Assembly (NCBI GenBank): GCA_033557685.1
Contig: JAWQRN010000565.1
Coordinates: 1-28,351, forward strand
Length of the DNA: 28,351 nt
Direction: 5' to 3'
Source: Sperchopsis tessellata
Taxonomy: Eukaryota; Arthropoda; Insecta; Coleoptera; Hydrophilidae
A program made the position numbers and the translations under genes. Position 1 is the stretch's first letter. Every line of letters starts with the position of its first letter. Under the pieces are notes generated by a model. The model was not told the origin of the DNA, did not search any database, and worked only from the letters and a program-made list of their open reading frames with translations. Shown here one piece after another: positions 1-9,750 of the stretch.

Positions 1-122
1 TATTTTCTTTAATATTGTTAATGTTATTAAACAATTATTTATTCAAGATTAATTCATTGTATAAAAAACTCATGCATACTAAATATTTAACAGTTTTTTT
101 TCTTCCTAAGCCAAATTTCAAT

Positions 123-187
123 AGTTTAAAAATAAAAGATATTGTCATTTCACAAAGTTGCATTTTATAGTATACAGTAACTGGTCA
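123..187. repeat. Long-range inverted repeat, left arm
   Basis: About 63 bp beginning AGTTTAAAAATAAAAGATAT that reappear reverse-complemented at 1088-1150 with roughly 88 percent identity by eye. Weaker matching continues inward to about 232 (for example GATAGTACAA against the complement of 1040-1055). Together the arms enclose about 0.9 kb, suggesting a large foldback element or two opposed copies of one repeat. Confidence 0.7.
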
Positions 188-743
188 TTTCCAAAAAAAA
201 GATAGTACAACAATTAACGACTTACAAAATAATTAAGTGCAGAGGCAATTTTAGAAACATTTGTATTTTAAGTGATTTGGGTTTTACCCCACTCAGGGGT
301 TTCCCCATAATATTCAACTGGAATCTTCGCATATGTTCTCTCTCTCCTCTCGTCATAGTACTGCTGAAGTGACGTTTCTTTGCAAGATTGTCAACTTTCT
401 TATTGGTGATCCTGAATTTCTTTAATTTGTTTTCTTGTCCGAAGCTTGGCAACTAGAACTTATAGGACATTTTTCATTGATTGGACAAGATCAAATCTTT
501 TGATAGGTTCTCCCCTACATCGGATGTGTAGCAGTTTTCATGTGGGCAGGATCGGATTGATATTTTTGCAACCAGTATCTGTGAACTAAGATCTGTACTA
601 CCTAGGTTGTTTTCGTTACTTTTTTTATGATTTAAGTTAATTTTTGTATATATTTTGTTTATATATACATATTATATTATATTGTTTATTAAAGCAACAG
701 CATGTTATTATTTCTACTTTTTAATTGTTAAATGTTGAGTAGT

Positions 744-765
744 GTAAATAAATAAATAAATAAAT
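744..765. repeat. AAAT tetranucleotide microsatellite
   Basis: Five consecutive AAAT units in an AT-rich intron, 30 bp before the foldback element at 798. Confidence 0.8.
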
Positions 766-797
766 TAAGTATAAATACATTCTTACTTATGAGAGTT

Positions 798-990
798 AGT
801 GTGAAGGCAACTACACAAACTATCTGGTGCCACCAGATTTGCCAACTGCAAGATGAGGCATTTGCCTGTTAAGGATAGTTTAAAGTCTGGGATTGGAGGT
901 AAACGAATCCTAAAATTGTGCCTCCAATTCCTCATCCTGCAGTTGGTAAGTCTGGTGGCACTGGTAATATTTTTTTGTTGCCTTCACACT
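798..990. mobile_element. Foldback MITE, TA-flanked
   Basis: A roughly 193-bp element whose ends are complementary. AGTGTGAAGGCAAC (798-811) pairs with 977-990, and GTGCCACCAGA...CCAACTGCA.GATGAGG (828-858) pairs with 932-961 with few mismatches. An inner stem, GATTGGAGG/CCTCCAATTC, follows. The terminal TA could be a Tc1/mariner-type target duplication. There is no coding capacity, so it is non-autonomous. Family assignment is an inference from the TA flanks alone. Confidence 0.75.
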
Positions 991-1087
991 AGCGCACATA
1001 TATCAGAATGCATATTTAATTAATTGTTTTGAAAATTGCTAATTATTGTACTATCGTTTAGCTTGAAAACTACCTAGTGCTGTTGAA

Positions 1088-1150
1088 ACCAGTCGCTGTA
1101 TAACATAAAATACAACTTTGTGAAACGTCAATATCTTTTATTTTTAAACT
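1088..1150. repeat. Long-range inverted repeat, right arm
   Basis: Reverse-complement partner of 123-187. The conserved core includes TTTCACAAAGTTG on the complementary strand and the end block ACTGGT at the inner side. It ends 64 bp before the exon at 1215. Confidence 0.7.
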
Positions 1151-1214
1151 AAATCAATTTGAATATTTTCTGATCTAACTTTAAATCTGTATTAAACGTA
1201 TTGTATTTTTTTAG

Positions 1215-1304
1215 AGTGAACTGGATACTTTAGCAGCAACTCTGAAGCAACTAGAAAACCAGAAAGGTGAAGCACAAAAAAGACTTAGTGACCTCAAAGC
1301 CCAG
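1215..1304 (+). CDS. Eps15: Eps15 coiled-coil exon A
   Basis: Thirty codons, phase 0 at both ends, preceded by a T-rich tract ending TTTTTTTAG and followed by GTATGA. The peptide begins SELDTLAATLKQLENQKGEA and is rich in Leu, Gln, Glu and Lys with heptad spacing, as expected for the central coiled coil through which Eps15 oligomerises. It is the first exon visible in the window; at least the EH-domain exons must lie upstream. The exon continues in frame into 1950-2012. Confidence 0.85.
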
Positions 1305-1949
1305 GTATGATTACTCTTTACATTCTGCGTCTTCGAAAACGCTTTGCAAAGCTTACTTACACAAATTGCATTAATCTAGATGTTAACAATGATTGTTTTA
1401 GATTTTTCTTATTTTGTGTTAATTTTTTTAGAGCGCAAATCAGAACTCACTGGGACTTATCTGTCTGTCATTTGTAAAAGCTATTCTGACTACACCTATG
1501 TGAAGTACTGATGGTGGATTTTAAAGATATATTAGATTTCAATAGTTTCATATCGTTTAAACCCCTTACATAACAGAAGGAGTAAAATTTCTTAAAAAGC
1601 TATTCACTGCTTGAGGCCTTTCATCCATTGGGTCGTTTAGTTTTATGATATTATTGTGATACCTTTTTTTGGTCAGCACTATAGATATTAGTACAACAAT
1701 CCGTGAATAGTTATGAGTTGGTTAGGAAAAAAATATAATATTATATAGCTTGCAATGCTAAGTAGTGTCAATGTAGTAAGGTCACTCTCTTTTATGCTTG
1801 ATTTTGTTTGAAAGGAATATTAAAATATTTGAAAATAATAAATATGTTTTGATTTGTGTCTCTATCTTTATTTTCTTTTTGGATGTGAATAATTTATTAA
1901 GTTAGTAGACATTTTTTATTTAGCATGTTGCATTTATTTTTTTTATTAG

Positions 1950-2012
1950 AGAGAGGAAATAGACAATGCACTAGAAGATGTAGATAACCAAATTAGTGAA
2001 CATTTCAACAAG
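1950..2012 (+). CDS. Eps15: Eps15 coiled-coil exon B
   Basis: Twenty-one codons, phase 0 to phase 0. The acceptor is a long T run ending TTATTAG and the donor is GTATGT. The peptide starts REEIDNALEDVDNQISEHF and is charged and helical with no proline, continuing the coiled coil. It is short, but the open frame, both splice sites and the similarity in character to Eps15 central regions support it. A 5.4-kb intron full of transposon debris follows. Confidence 0.82.
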
Positions 2013-2369
2013 GTATGTATTTTTATTTCTATTTGAACTTTATGTCTTCTAGTTATAGATTTCTTTTTTTCTACTATGCAATGCTGATGCAGTGGTGTTG
2101 GTGTGGTGCATATTATAGTTAATAATTTGATATACAACTGGTATAAGTTTTTTTTGTATATGGCTAATTCATAAATATAAGAAAATTTTAAAAAAGAGAG
2201 GTAAAGATAAATTCATGTACTTTCGTAGTTTTCGGATGATTAAATGAACTGGGTCATAAAAGGGACTAGTTCATTTGTATTGCATCATTTACTTCATCCA
2301 TGACCTTGCTCCTGTGGAGTAAGGTCCGTATAGTTAGTGAAAGTTGACCTTTAAGTTACATATCATACA

Positions 2370-4946
2370 GTGGATCCCAAAAGGTGCTTGTGTGGACCGT
2401 TTTTTTTTTCCACCTTTGAACCAAAGAGAGTGTAACATAAGTATAAAGAAAACATTGAATATCACCATAATAAATTTAAATTTTCAATCTCTAATTAACA
2501 AAGCATGCGAATTGGAACATTTCATCACACTTAATGAAACTAATTTTGATATTTTATGTATCATAGAAAATTGGCTAAAAGAGGAACATATTATCTACCA
2601 CAACTTAAAGGGCCATTATATTGCAGACAACACCACAGGGTGCTCGGTACTCTTGTATACGTGGAAGATAGTATATAATCTGTAGAAGTGGAAACCATAA
2701 ATGCACTGGCTACTGAAACCCACTATACAGTTACTGAAATTACATACAAGGCACCTGGTGAATGCTACAATGTTTTTATAGAGAGGCTGGAAGAAACTTT
2801 GGAAAAAGCAACTCAATTCAAAGATTATAAAATCACTAATTTCAATACAGACTTATCTGCAGAATCACACGAAAAAAATCTGTTGAGATCTGCTACTGCA
2901 AATTAATTGTGAAATTGTACTATACCATCCAGGATATCACCCAGTAAAGCCTCTTCTATTGATAACAGTTTTACAAATGTATAGTCAAACAACTATGACG
3001 CAAAAACCATAAATCCAAATCTGTCAAATCACTTGTGTCAATAAATTCAAATAAAAACTGTGAAGGCAAGCATAAATGTTGTTAAGTTTACAAGAATAAT
3101 AAATCAGCAAAATACTAATTCCTTTATAATCATATCAAGCTGTAGACTGGGCAAAATTTGTTACATACAAGCAAGATGAAAGCATTTACGCACTATTCCA
3201 TATAACGGAGGCATTTAATAAGTGTTTTCCAGAAACAATACAAAAGTCAAACGGGAAAAAGCTTAAACTGGTTTAGAAATGATCTAAAAAATTTTAGAAG
3301 CAATATCGAAACAATGTCCGCAATTAAAGATGCAATGGAGGATGTAAAACTATTTTTTAAGATAAAGCCAAAATCCAAGCAAATAGCAAACATATTTCAC
3401 TATCCAACAACAAATAAACAGCAATATGGGATGCTGTTCAAAACGAAACGGGTACAATAAGGATACCTGAACTTAACACAGTCCTCTGTGCAAGGGACTT
3501 CAATATTCATTTTATAAACATTGGCAAGAAAAACCAAGAGAGTGTAAAAGCCACACATACAGTCACACTTAAATACAGTGGTGTAGATAACACTATCTCT
3601 TACGACCCACAAATGAAGATGAAATAAAGTTAATCTCAACAAGCTTGAAAACAAAAATGACAACAGATTTTACGATTTCTCCACCAAACTACTAATAAAC
3701 ATCATAGATATCATAGCCAAGCCTCTTGCGCATACTTTCAATCTTTGTCTATCACAGGGCATCATCCTAACTCAACTGAAAATGTCAAAAGTCTTACCAA
3801 TATTAAAAATGGGAAATATCGACCAACCCGAAAATTACAGGCCAATAGTTATACATCCAACTAAATCTAAACTGCCAGAAAAACTAATACTGAATAGAGT
3901 GCTTAATCATCTCGAGCAACATAAACTCCTATGTGAGAATCAGTACGGTTTTTGAAGTGGTTTTTCTACAACTACTGCAATGATCCAGCTCCTAAAAATG
4001 GGATGCCAGGCTTTCGATAAAGGCAATAAATGCACAGCAGTTTTCTGCGATTTGCGCAAGACCTTCGATTGCTTGTCTCACCAAACTCTACCGGATAAGT
4101 TGGAAATCTATGGAATAAGAGGACTAGGAAGAGATCTAATCAAGTCCTATTTAGAAGAATGAGAGTTAATTGTGGAATGGAAGGGATGTCACTCAAATGC
4201 AGCTAATATGCAGACAGGTGTACCACAAGGATCAATATTGGGTCCACTTCTTTTGTGAAAACTCACCTTGTCATTTCGCTGATGACGCATCGTGCTTAAA
4301 CATCAGCACTACCTGTGAAACCCATAGGGGACAGATCCTGAAAATAATGGCGGAAACAAAATAATGGTTCTCTACTAATAAAATGAAACTAAATAAGAGA
4401 AGAAACAATAATTCTCTTATCAAATAGCAGCAACTGACACACTGAAAACAGTAAACATTTTTGTGAGTCTGTTTAAAAAACTGTCTTCGGCCATCTATGC
4501 AATAAGGAAAATTTTAAAATACTGGGCTCCAGGCCACTTTGGTGGCATACTATGAGACACATGGACCATGTCGAGATCACTGTACTGCAAAAAAATTCTT
4601 ACCCTATATGCAATCTATACGATTGAGTGTATAGCATATATCCACAAGAATAAAAATGCAAATTGTATAGACTACCAATACCCTTCCTATGAAACTAGAA
4701 ATAAAGAGAACTTAGAGGAACCGTTCCACCGAATAAATAAATCACGAAATGGAGTAAACTATTGGGGAATAAAAATATTCAACTTACTTCCTGATCAGTG
4801 AAAAAGAAGCTCCACCAAAAGATTGAAGGGCTACCTAAACGAGTACTTCAAAAAGAAACCACCCTATACAATATTATAATGACATATCAAAACAAAATGT
4901 GTATTTACATATGTTCCTGATCAAAAATATTATTATTATTATTATT
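2370..4946 (+). mobile_element. Non-LTR retrotransposon (jockey/CR1-type LINE), broken
   Basis: An endonuclease region is visible at about 2440-2900: INLNFQSLINKA, FDILCIIENWLKEEH, then after a frameshift VYVEDSI, then a decayed GDFN motif read as TNFNTDLS. The reverse transcriptase is at about 3720-4400: PENYRPIVIHPT, ENQYGF, VFCDLRKTFDCLSH, GVPQGSILGPLL and the catalytic FADD motif at about 4271-4284. About 20 residues normally found between GPLL and FADD are missing. The C-terminal domain around 4590-4860 has YETRNKENLEEPFHR and YWGIKIFNLLPD. The copy ends in an ATT microsatellite at 4927-4946, typical of CR1/L2-like tails. ORF1 is absent and there are multiple stops and frameshifts, so it is a dead, probably 5'-truncated copy. 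It is in the same orientation as Eps15. Confidence 0.85.
4927..4946 (+). repeat. ATT microsatellite at LINE 3' end
   Basis: About six and a half ATT units directly after the last LINE-derived sequence. Interpreted as the element's simple-repeat tail, not an independent microsatellite. Confidence 0.7.
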
Positions 4947-5100
4947 AAAACAGATATTTCCGCAATGTACTCATATCGCACACCTTTCTTTATAACACAG
5001 TTTATGTGAAAGTTTATGTTATTTAAAGTACATTTGTCCAGCTTAAGCAACTGTTAGATGTGATTCAGTTCTGTGCATAGACTTGCATGGCCACAGTAGA

Positions 5101-5135
5101 TATCTTCAGATTTTCCTGGAAAAGATCTGAAGATA
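5101..5135. repeat. Short hairpin-forming inverted repeat
   Basis: TATCTTCAGAT pairs perfectly with ATCTGAAGATA; the inner TTTTCC and GGAAAA extend the stem with one bulge. Found in an Eps15 intron. Too short for a typical pre-miRNA. Confidence 0.6.
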
Positions 5136-5479
5136 ATAGATACTTGTGCGAATTTTAAAATTTTTTTTAATGAACTGTAAAAAATATATATTGATGGAAA
5201 CTATCGAATGAAATGTACTATTGGTAGTATATTGTTAGCAATTTTTCATCAACTGATGACTTTTTCAACAAATGATTCTCTTCAACGAATATTTTTTATT
5301 CGAAAAAAATTTTTGTATTTACTTATAATCATTTGACTTACCATTATTTAGCAGATGAAAAATATTTTATTTGAATTATTTATCAATTTCATTAGTAATA
5401 ATATTTCCAGTCGATAAATATTACTTAAGTTACAATGGAATTGGAATTTTGAATGGTGTTTTGGCCCATTCGAAAATAA

Positions 5480-5503
5480 AATAATAAACTATAGTTTATT
5501 ATT
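5480..5503. repeat. Perfect 24-bp AT palindrome
   Basis: Self-complementary around CTATAG, with AATAATAAA arms. It lies 120 bp before the mariner ATG and could be near that element's end, but no matching partner was found downstream of the transposase. Confidence 0.75.
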
Positions 5504-5624
5504 TATTATTTAGTAGTAATTGTGTAACTTCATTATGTAATTTGAAAGCTGACAGTTACAGCTTATTTTAAAAAAGAAAGCTTACGATTTCATTTACAAT
5601 TATTTGTTTGCCGTCTATTTAAAA

Positions 5625-6600
5625 ATGGAAAATCAAAGAACATTTTTGTCATACGTATTACATCTGAAAAGGAAAAAAATGCTGTGCAAGCTCATAAAAA
5701 CTTATGTGATGTGTATGGTGAAGATGCCTTAAAAATTCGGCGGTGTCAAAATTGGTTTGTTAAATTTCGGTTTGGAGATTTTAATGATAGTGATGCACCA
5801 TGCTCAGAAGGACCAATCGAAGTTGATGATGACAAAATTAAGTCTTTGATTAAATGCAATGCGTTTAACAACACGAGAGATTGCTGAGAATCTTAACATA
5901 TCGAAATCGACCATTGGAAACCATTTCAAATATCTTGGATAAGTTAGTAAGCGCGATATTTGGGTACCAAATGAGGTCAGTGAAATTTGTCTCACTAAGC
6001 GCATTGACATCTGCGATTCTCTCTTGAAATGTAAAGGAAACGATCAATTTTTTATACGATGATAACAGTCGATGAAAAATGGATCATCTACAACAACGTT
6101 GAACTAAAAAGATCATGGATCAAGCACTTCAAAACCAGATATTCACCAAAGGAAGGTTATGCTGTCAGTCTGGTGGGATTTCAAAGGTATTGTATATTTT
6201 GAGTTGTTTCTAAGGAACCAAACCATTAATTCGGATGTGTACTGTTGTCAACTAGATAAATTAAATGATGCAATCAAACAGAAGTGTCCAGGATTGGTGA
6301 ATCCCAATGGTGTTGTGTTTCACTATGAAATGCTAGACCACATGCAAGTTTGGTCACTCATTAAAAATTGTTGCAGCTTGGATGGGATGTTATCACATTT
6401 ATCATATTCGCCAGACCTACCACCATCAGACTACCATTTGTTTCGTTTTTTGCAAAATGCTTTTAATGGTAATACCTTAACTGCTGATAAGGATATCAAA
6501 TTGTTCTTGGGGCTATGGGGCTATTTTTTACCACAAAACATATGAACTTTGAATCATAAAGGTGCCTGAAATATGACAAAAGGTAATCAAATAAAATTGT
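5625..6600 (+). pseudogene. Mariner transposase, decayed
   Basis: A Tc1/mariner-superfamily transposase with an ATG at 5625, frameshifted soon after in an A run (about 5670). Visible family blocks include IRRCQNWFVKFRFGDF (N-terminal helix-turn-helix region), NISKSTIGNHFKYLG, TVDEKWIIYNN (block with the first catalytic Asp), YSPDLPPSDYHLFR (third catalytic Asp, near 6405-6440) and a WQKVI-like C-terminal remnant near 6575. At the second catalytic site the expected HDNARPH is frameshifted: it reads HYE then NARPHASL in another frame (about 6320-6350). Length is close to the usual 340-350 codons, so the copy is full-length but dead. Sense orientation in an Eps15 intron. Confidence 0.85.
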
Positions 6601-7424
6601 TATGTTGGGTTTTTACTTTGTTATTTTCCGGTGGAAATTTATGACCTAGTTAAGGTTTAATTCAACATAACTAATATAATTTGTTGTATCAATGTGGATA
6701 CATGCAGAAATATGAATAGGACAAGGAAGGTTCCTTTTACATAAAACACAATAAATTACACTTACACTTGTTATGTTAGCTTATAAATACTAAATTTTTA
6801 ATGTTTGATTAAAAGTATGGTATGGAACAAATTTACAATATTTTAGAACTTGAAGTGGAGTAGAATTTACAGGGGTGCAACCAATATTATACACATTGGA
6901 TAACTAAAATTATTCTACATTATCTTCTTCAGTTTCCTTGTGGAACACCACAGTTACTCTGCAAATATCCTGATTCCAATCGAGATCCCCGCAACTCATT
7001 TTTAAAACCATATTGGCAATTTGAAAAAATATTATATCTAGCAATAAATGACCCAATTACGACTCGACAATGAAACTCAGTTATCCATTTTAAATTCTGA
7101 AGTTTTGAAATGTGCTAAAAATTCATAATTTCGCTAGGCAGATTAATGTTTTTAATCGTGATATGTTAACATAACTATCCTTATTTAACTTTATCATACC
7201 ACACACATGCACCTTATGGTCCAAGAAAGCGATGTTCGTTTAGGAATTGACAACTGGTTTGTAAATGCATGATTCTGTAGAAGTCGTGTGTCTAGGGCAA
7301 CGATTTCTAGTAAAAACTTTTGTTGCTATGGATATTTTGTGCTAATGAAAATGTAAATTTTGTAAGCATTTAAATAATAGTTTCAAGAAAAAATTGAAGT
7401 TTACAGTAATTTGTTTAATTTTAG
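6601..7424. other. Intron remainder, nothing recognised
   Basis: AT-rich sequence between the mariner copy and the next Eps15 exon. I see no open frame of note, repeat or RNA gene. Confidence 0.5.
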
Positions 7425-7622
7425 GTGGATAAACTGAGAACGCAGGCTGCTGAACAAGCAGAGACTGTGGCTACACAAGAGGCCGAATTGTTGAGCAAAA
7501 AGGAACAGTTGGAGGGTCTACGGCAAGAGGAGCAACGGTTGGAGCAAATGAAGGTCGACAGTGCTAAAAAACTAGAACAGCTTACCTCAAATCTACAAGA
7601 TACTCAATTAAATATTAGTCAG
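7425..7622 (+). CDS. Eps15: Eps15 coiled-coil exon C
   Basis: Sixty-six codons, phase 0 at both ends, acceptor TTTAATTTTAG and donor GTAATT. The peptide begins VDKLRTQAAEQAETVATQEA and is almost entirely Glu, Gln, Lys, Leu and Ala with clear heptads and no proline or glycine-rich break apart from one Gly, so it is core coiled coil. It is an open reading frame whose first codon, GTG, is a valine codon inside the gene and not a start. A 170-bp intron separates it from the next exon. Confidence 0.9.
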
Positions 7623-7792
7623 GTAATTTAATTTATTGCATAATCAAATGTGTTTGTGTTTTTGGATGTCCAATGTGTGGACTGTATTAGAAAATGGCAA
7701 GTTTACACCTGTAACAAATATGAAAAGCTAAAAAGCTGTATAGTAGTACAATTTTAATTTTTTTGGAAATGGCTGCTTTTATTTTTTTTTAG

Positions 7793-7987
7793 GTGAAAGC
7801 AATGATTACACAACTTCAAGAACAGACGAGACAAATGAATGATGCTATATCGGCTTGTGACTCTGCCTTAGAATCTGGAGATGCTACATTAGTGGCTGAT
7901 ACATCTCTTAGAATCGAGGCAGACTTCCGTGATCCATCATACATAAGACTGGGAATGGTTAATGGTGTAGCAAATGTTATTCAACAG
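7793..7987 (+). CDS. Eps15: Eps15 coiled-coil end / linker exon D
   Basis: Sixty-five codons, phase 0 to phase 0, acceptor is a ten-T tract plus AG and donor is GTAATA. The peptide starts VKAMITQLQEQTRQMNDAIS (end of the coiled coil), passes through an acidic Ala/Ser/Asp segment and ends with GMVNGVANVIQQ. This is the transition from the coiled coil to the DPF domain. The open frame runs on into the intron to 8083, but the strong donor and the domain order argue for splicing at 7987. Confidence 0.88.
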
Positions 7988-8409
7988 GTAATAAAAAAAC
8001 AGTTTTCTTTTGAAAATATTGTTTCTGCTCACCAAAATGTCATGGTTGATATCTTAATATCTCTCAAGTTTTGTGTAAAATGAGTTATAGAGCCAAATAA
8101 ACCAATTTAAAGATATTCCATAATTATAGCCCTCTCATCCAAATACTTTAAATGTTGTCCAAATCGAGGTAGATGAAATATGATAAATAAAGAAGGGCAT
8201 TTCAAATTCTATGAAGTGAATATGCACACTGGGATGCAAAATTATACATTTCGATGGTATTTCTTTTCACATTAAATAATGTTTCTTTACATTTTCCATA
8301 ATAAAATTTAATAAAAAGTTTAGAGGATTTTCATTTTACTATTGATCAAAATCTGTAGAAATAAACCTAGAGTATATCTACAGTATTTTAATAATAATAT
8401 TTTTTCCAG

Positions 8410-8500
8410 AACGGTTTTGATGATAACAAAGATGATCCATTTAGTAATAGGAATGGGCTTGGTGATTCATCAGGCTTTAACAATGATCCATTCCAAAATG
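8410..8500 (+). CDS. Eps15: Eps15 DPF-repeat exon E
   Basis: Ninety-one nucleotides, entering in phase 0 and leaving in phase 1. The peptide begins NGFDDNKDDPFSNRNGL and carries two DPF motifs plus the first base of the Asp codon of a third. DPF tripeptides bind the appendage of AP-2 alpha-adaptin (known for the family). Acceptor TTTTTCCAG, donor GTAAAG. It is separated from the next exon by an intron of only 61 bp. Confidence 0.87.
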
Positions 8501-8561
8501 GTAAAGCGTTTTAAATAGTACATCCTATGTAATATTTTTATATTAATAACATTTTTTCTAG

Positions 8562-8638
8562 ATCCTTTTAAAAGTAATTCGGATGCCTTCAGTTCAAGTG
8601 ATCCTTTCAATTCCGCCTTCAGCTCTTCAAAACCAAGT
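8562..8638 (+). CDS. Eps15: Eps15 DPF-repeat exon F
   Basis: Seventy-seven nucleotides, entering in phase 1 and leaving in phase 0. Its first two bases complete the GAT (Asp) codon begun by the previous exon, so the third DPF is rebuilt only by splicing. A fourth DPF lies in SSSDPFNSAFSSS. The peptide is Ser/Asn/Phe rich, typical of the disordered AP-2-binding region. Acceptor ATTTTTTCTAG, donor GTAAGT. Confidence 0.87.
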
Positions 8639-8734
8639 GTAAGTTTTAATAAGGTCAAAGCTTAACCGAAAGGTTTTTTAAACCTGTTTAATATATGATA
8701 CCTCTAGTATGTGATATCTCTTATTTTAAAAAAA

Positions 8735-9390
8735 ACCACGTATTCATCAAACCTTGTTCTTCAAATTTTTCAGTCAAAAAGTTTTGAATTATCTCTCGAT
8801 AGTTCTCGCCATTGACAACAATTGATTCATCTCTTTAGTTTTCAAAAAAATAAGACCCAACGATGTTCTGGCTGTGAACACCACACCAAACGGTGACTTT
8901 AATTGGATGTAATGGTAATGTTTGAACTTGACGAGGAGTTTCCCTACCTCAGAAATTACTATACTCATCGCTCATTATTAGTTTTTTATGAAAATCGTCA
9001 TTTTCATGTGACAAGTTTAAAATCGCGTTACTGTATTCTAATCGTTGATTATGGTCTCTGGGTATAAGTTCTTGAACCATCTGTAATTTATATGGAAGAG
9101 GTGCAAATCTTTTTTTAAAATTCTGCATTCACTTCTTTCAGACAAATTTAATTGTGTAGCACCACGTTGATGTTTCAGGGAATTCCTCAACATTTTCGCT
9201 TACACGAGCAATATTTTCAGGGCTATATTCTTCAAATCGTCTAAATAAACGATAAATTGTTGTCTTATGAGGCACAGAACAGTTGGGATATTTTCGTTGG
9301 TATGCACGTTACGTTGCAATAATCGACCTTTTATTTTCACTTAACATTAAGACAATGTCAGTATGATCTCTTGGTATATAATTATCCACA
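8735..9390 (-). pseudogene. Tc1-like transposase with DUF4817-type N terminus, decayed
   Basis: Read on the minus strand from about 9390 leftwards: VDNYIPRDHTDIVLM, AYQRKYPNCSVPHKTTIYR and RLFRRFEEYSPENIARV (DNA-binding helix-turn-helix of the arthropod DUF4817 type). After a frameshift come QELIPRDHNQRLEYSNAIL, MSDEYSNF (block with the first catalytic Asp), PIKVTVWCGVHSQNIVGSYF and VVNGENYREIIQNFL. The homology stops at about 8735, before the DxxPxD block, so the third acidic residue and the C terminus are missing. Stops and shifts make it inactive. It is antisense to Eps15 in the intron between exons F and G. Confidence 0.75.
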
Positions 9391-9636
9391 ATTAAATTTA
9401 CACGTCTGCTCTACACAACCTTCAAAACTAATCTGACATTAACATCAAAATAACAATATGGCGTCAAAACAAAATGTGATATTTGTCGCACGCTGTAAAT
9501 ACCATATTTTCATCATCATATTAGAAGTGTGAAGTGGTGGCACATTAGACAGTCTAAAGGTTTTTTTTTGTTGTAGAGATTCGCTTTGGTGTATGCCTTC
9601 ATACATACTAATGTATATTTTCTGTTTCTTTGCTAG

Positions 9637-9750
9637 GATGGATTTGCTTCAGACCCTTTCAATTCGTTCAGCACAAACGCAGATAATACTAAAGCAGATC
9701 CATTTACTGCTTTTGGTGATTCTAAAAATACTTCAGCTACCCCTGTAGAG
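9637..9750 (+). CDS. Eps15: Eps15 DPF-repeat exon G
   Basis: Thirty-eight codons, phase 0 at both ends, acceptor TTTCTTTGCTAG and donor GTAAGT. The peptide begins DGFASDPFNSFSTN and contains two DPF motifs (SDPFNS and ADPFTA) in an Asn/Ser/Thr-rich disordered context. It is flanked upstream by an intron holding an antisense Tc1-like remnant and downstream by an intron holding hAT remnants. Confidence 0.88.

Larger units (their letters stand above)
1..1214. other. Eps15 upstream intron, repeat-filled
   Basis: Noncoding, AT-rich intron upstream of the first visible exon. It holds a long-range inverted repeat (arms 123-187 and 1088-1150), a TA-flanked foldback element (798-990) and an AAAT microsatellite (744-765). 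A 76-codon frame on the minus strand at 222-452 (arginine and lysine rich) is unlike anything I recognise and is probably old transposon debris. Confidence 0.6.
4947..5624. other. Intronic AT-rich sequence with small palindromes
   Basis: No gene seen. It contains a 35-nt hairpin at 5101-5135 (arms TATCTTCAGAT / ATCTGAAGATA) and a perfect 24-nt palindrome at 5480-5503 centred on CTATAG. The 5' end of the neighbouring mariner copy presumably lies at its right side, but I could not identify terminal inverted repeats. Confidence 0.6.

Noticed and set aside
5101..5135. microRNA precursor
   Set aside because: The whole hairpin is only 35 nt, too short for a canonical pre-miRNA.
6945..7010. Minus-strand GVPQG-like match (possible second LINE)
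   Set aside because: Only five residues match and the usual SxLGPLLF continuation is absent; probably chance.
7793..8083. Open frame extending 96 codons beyond exon D
   Set aside because: The donor at 7988 and the Eps15 domain order place the exon end at 7987; the rest is intron read-through.
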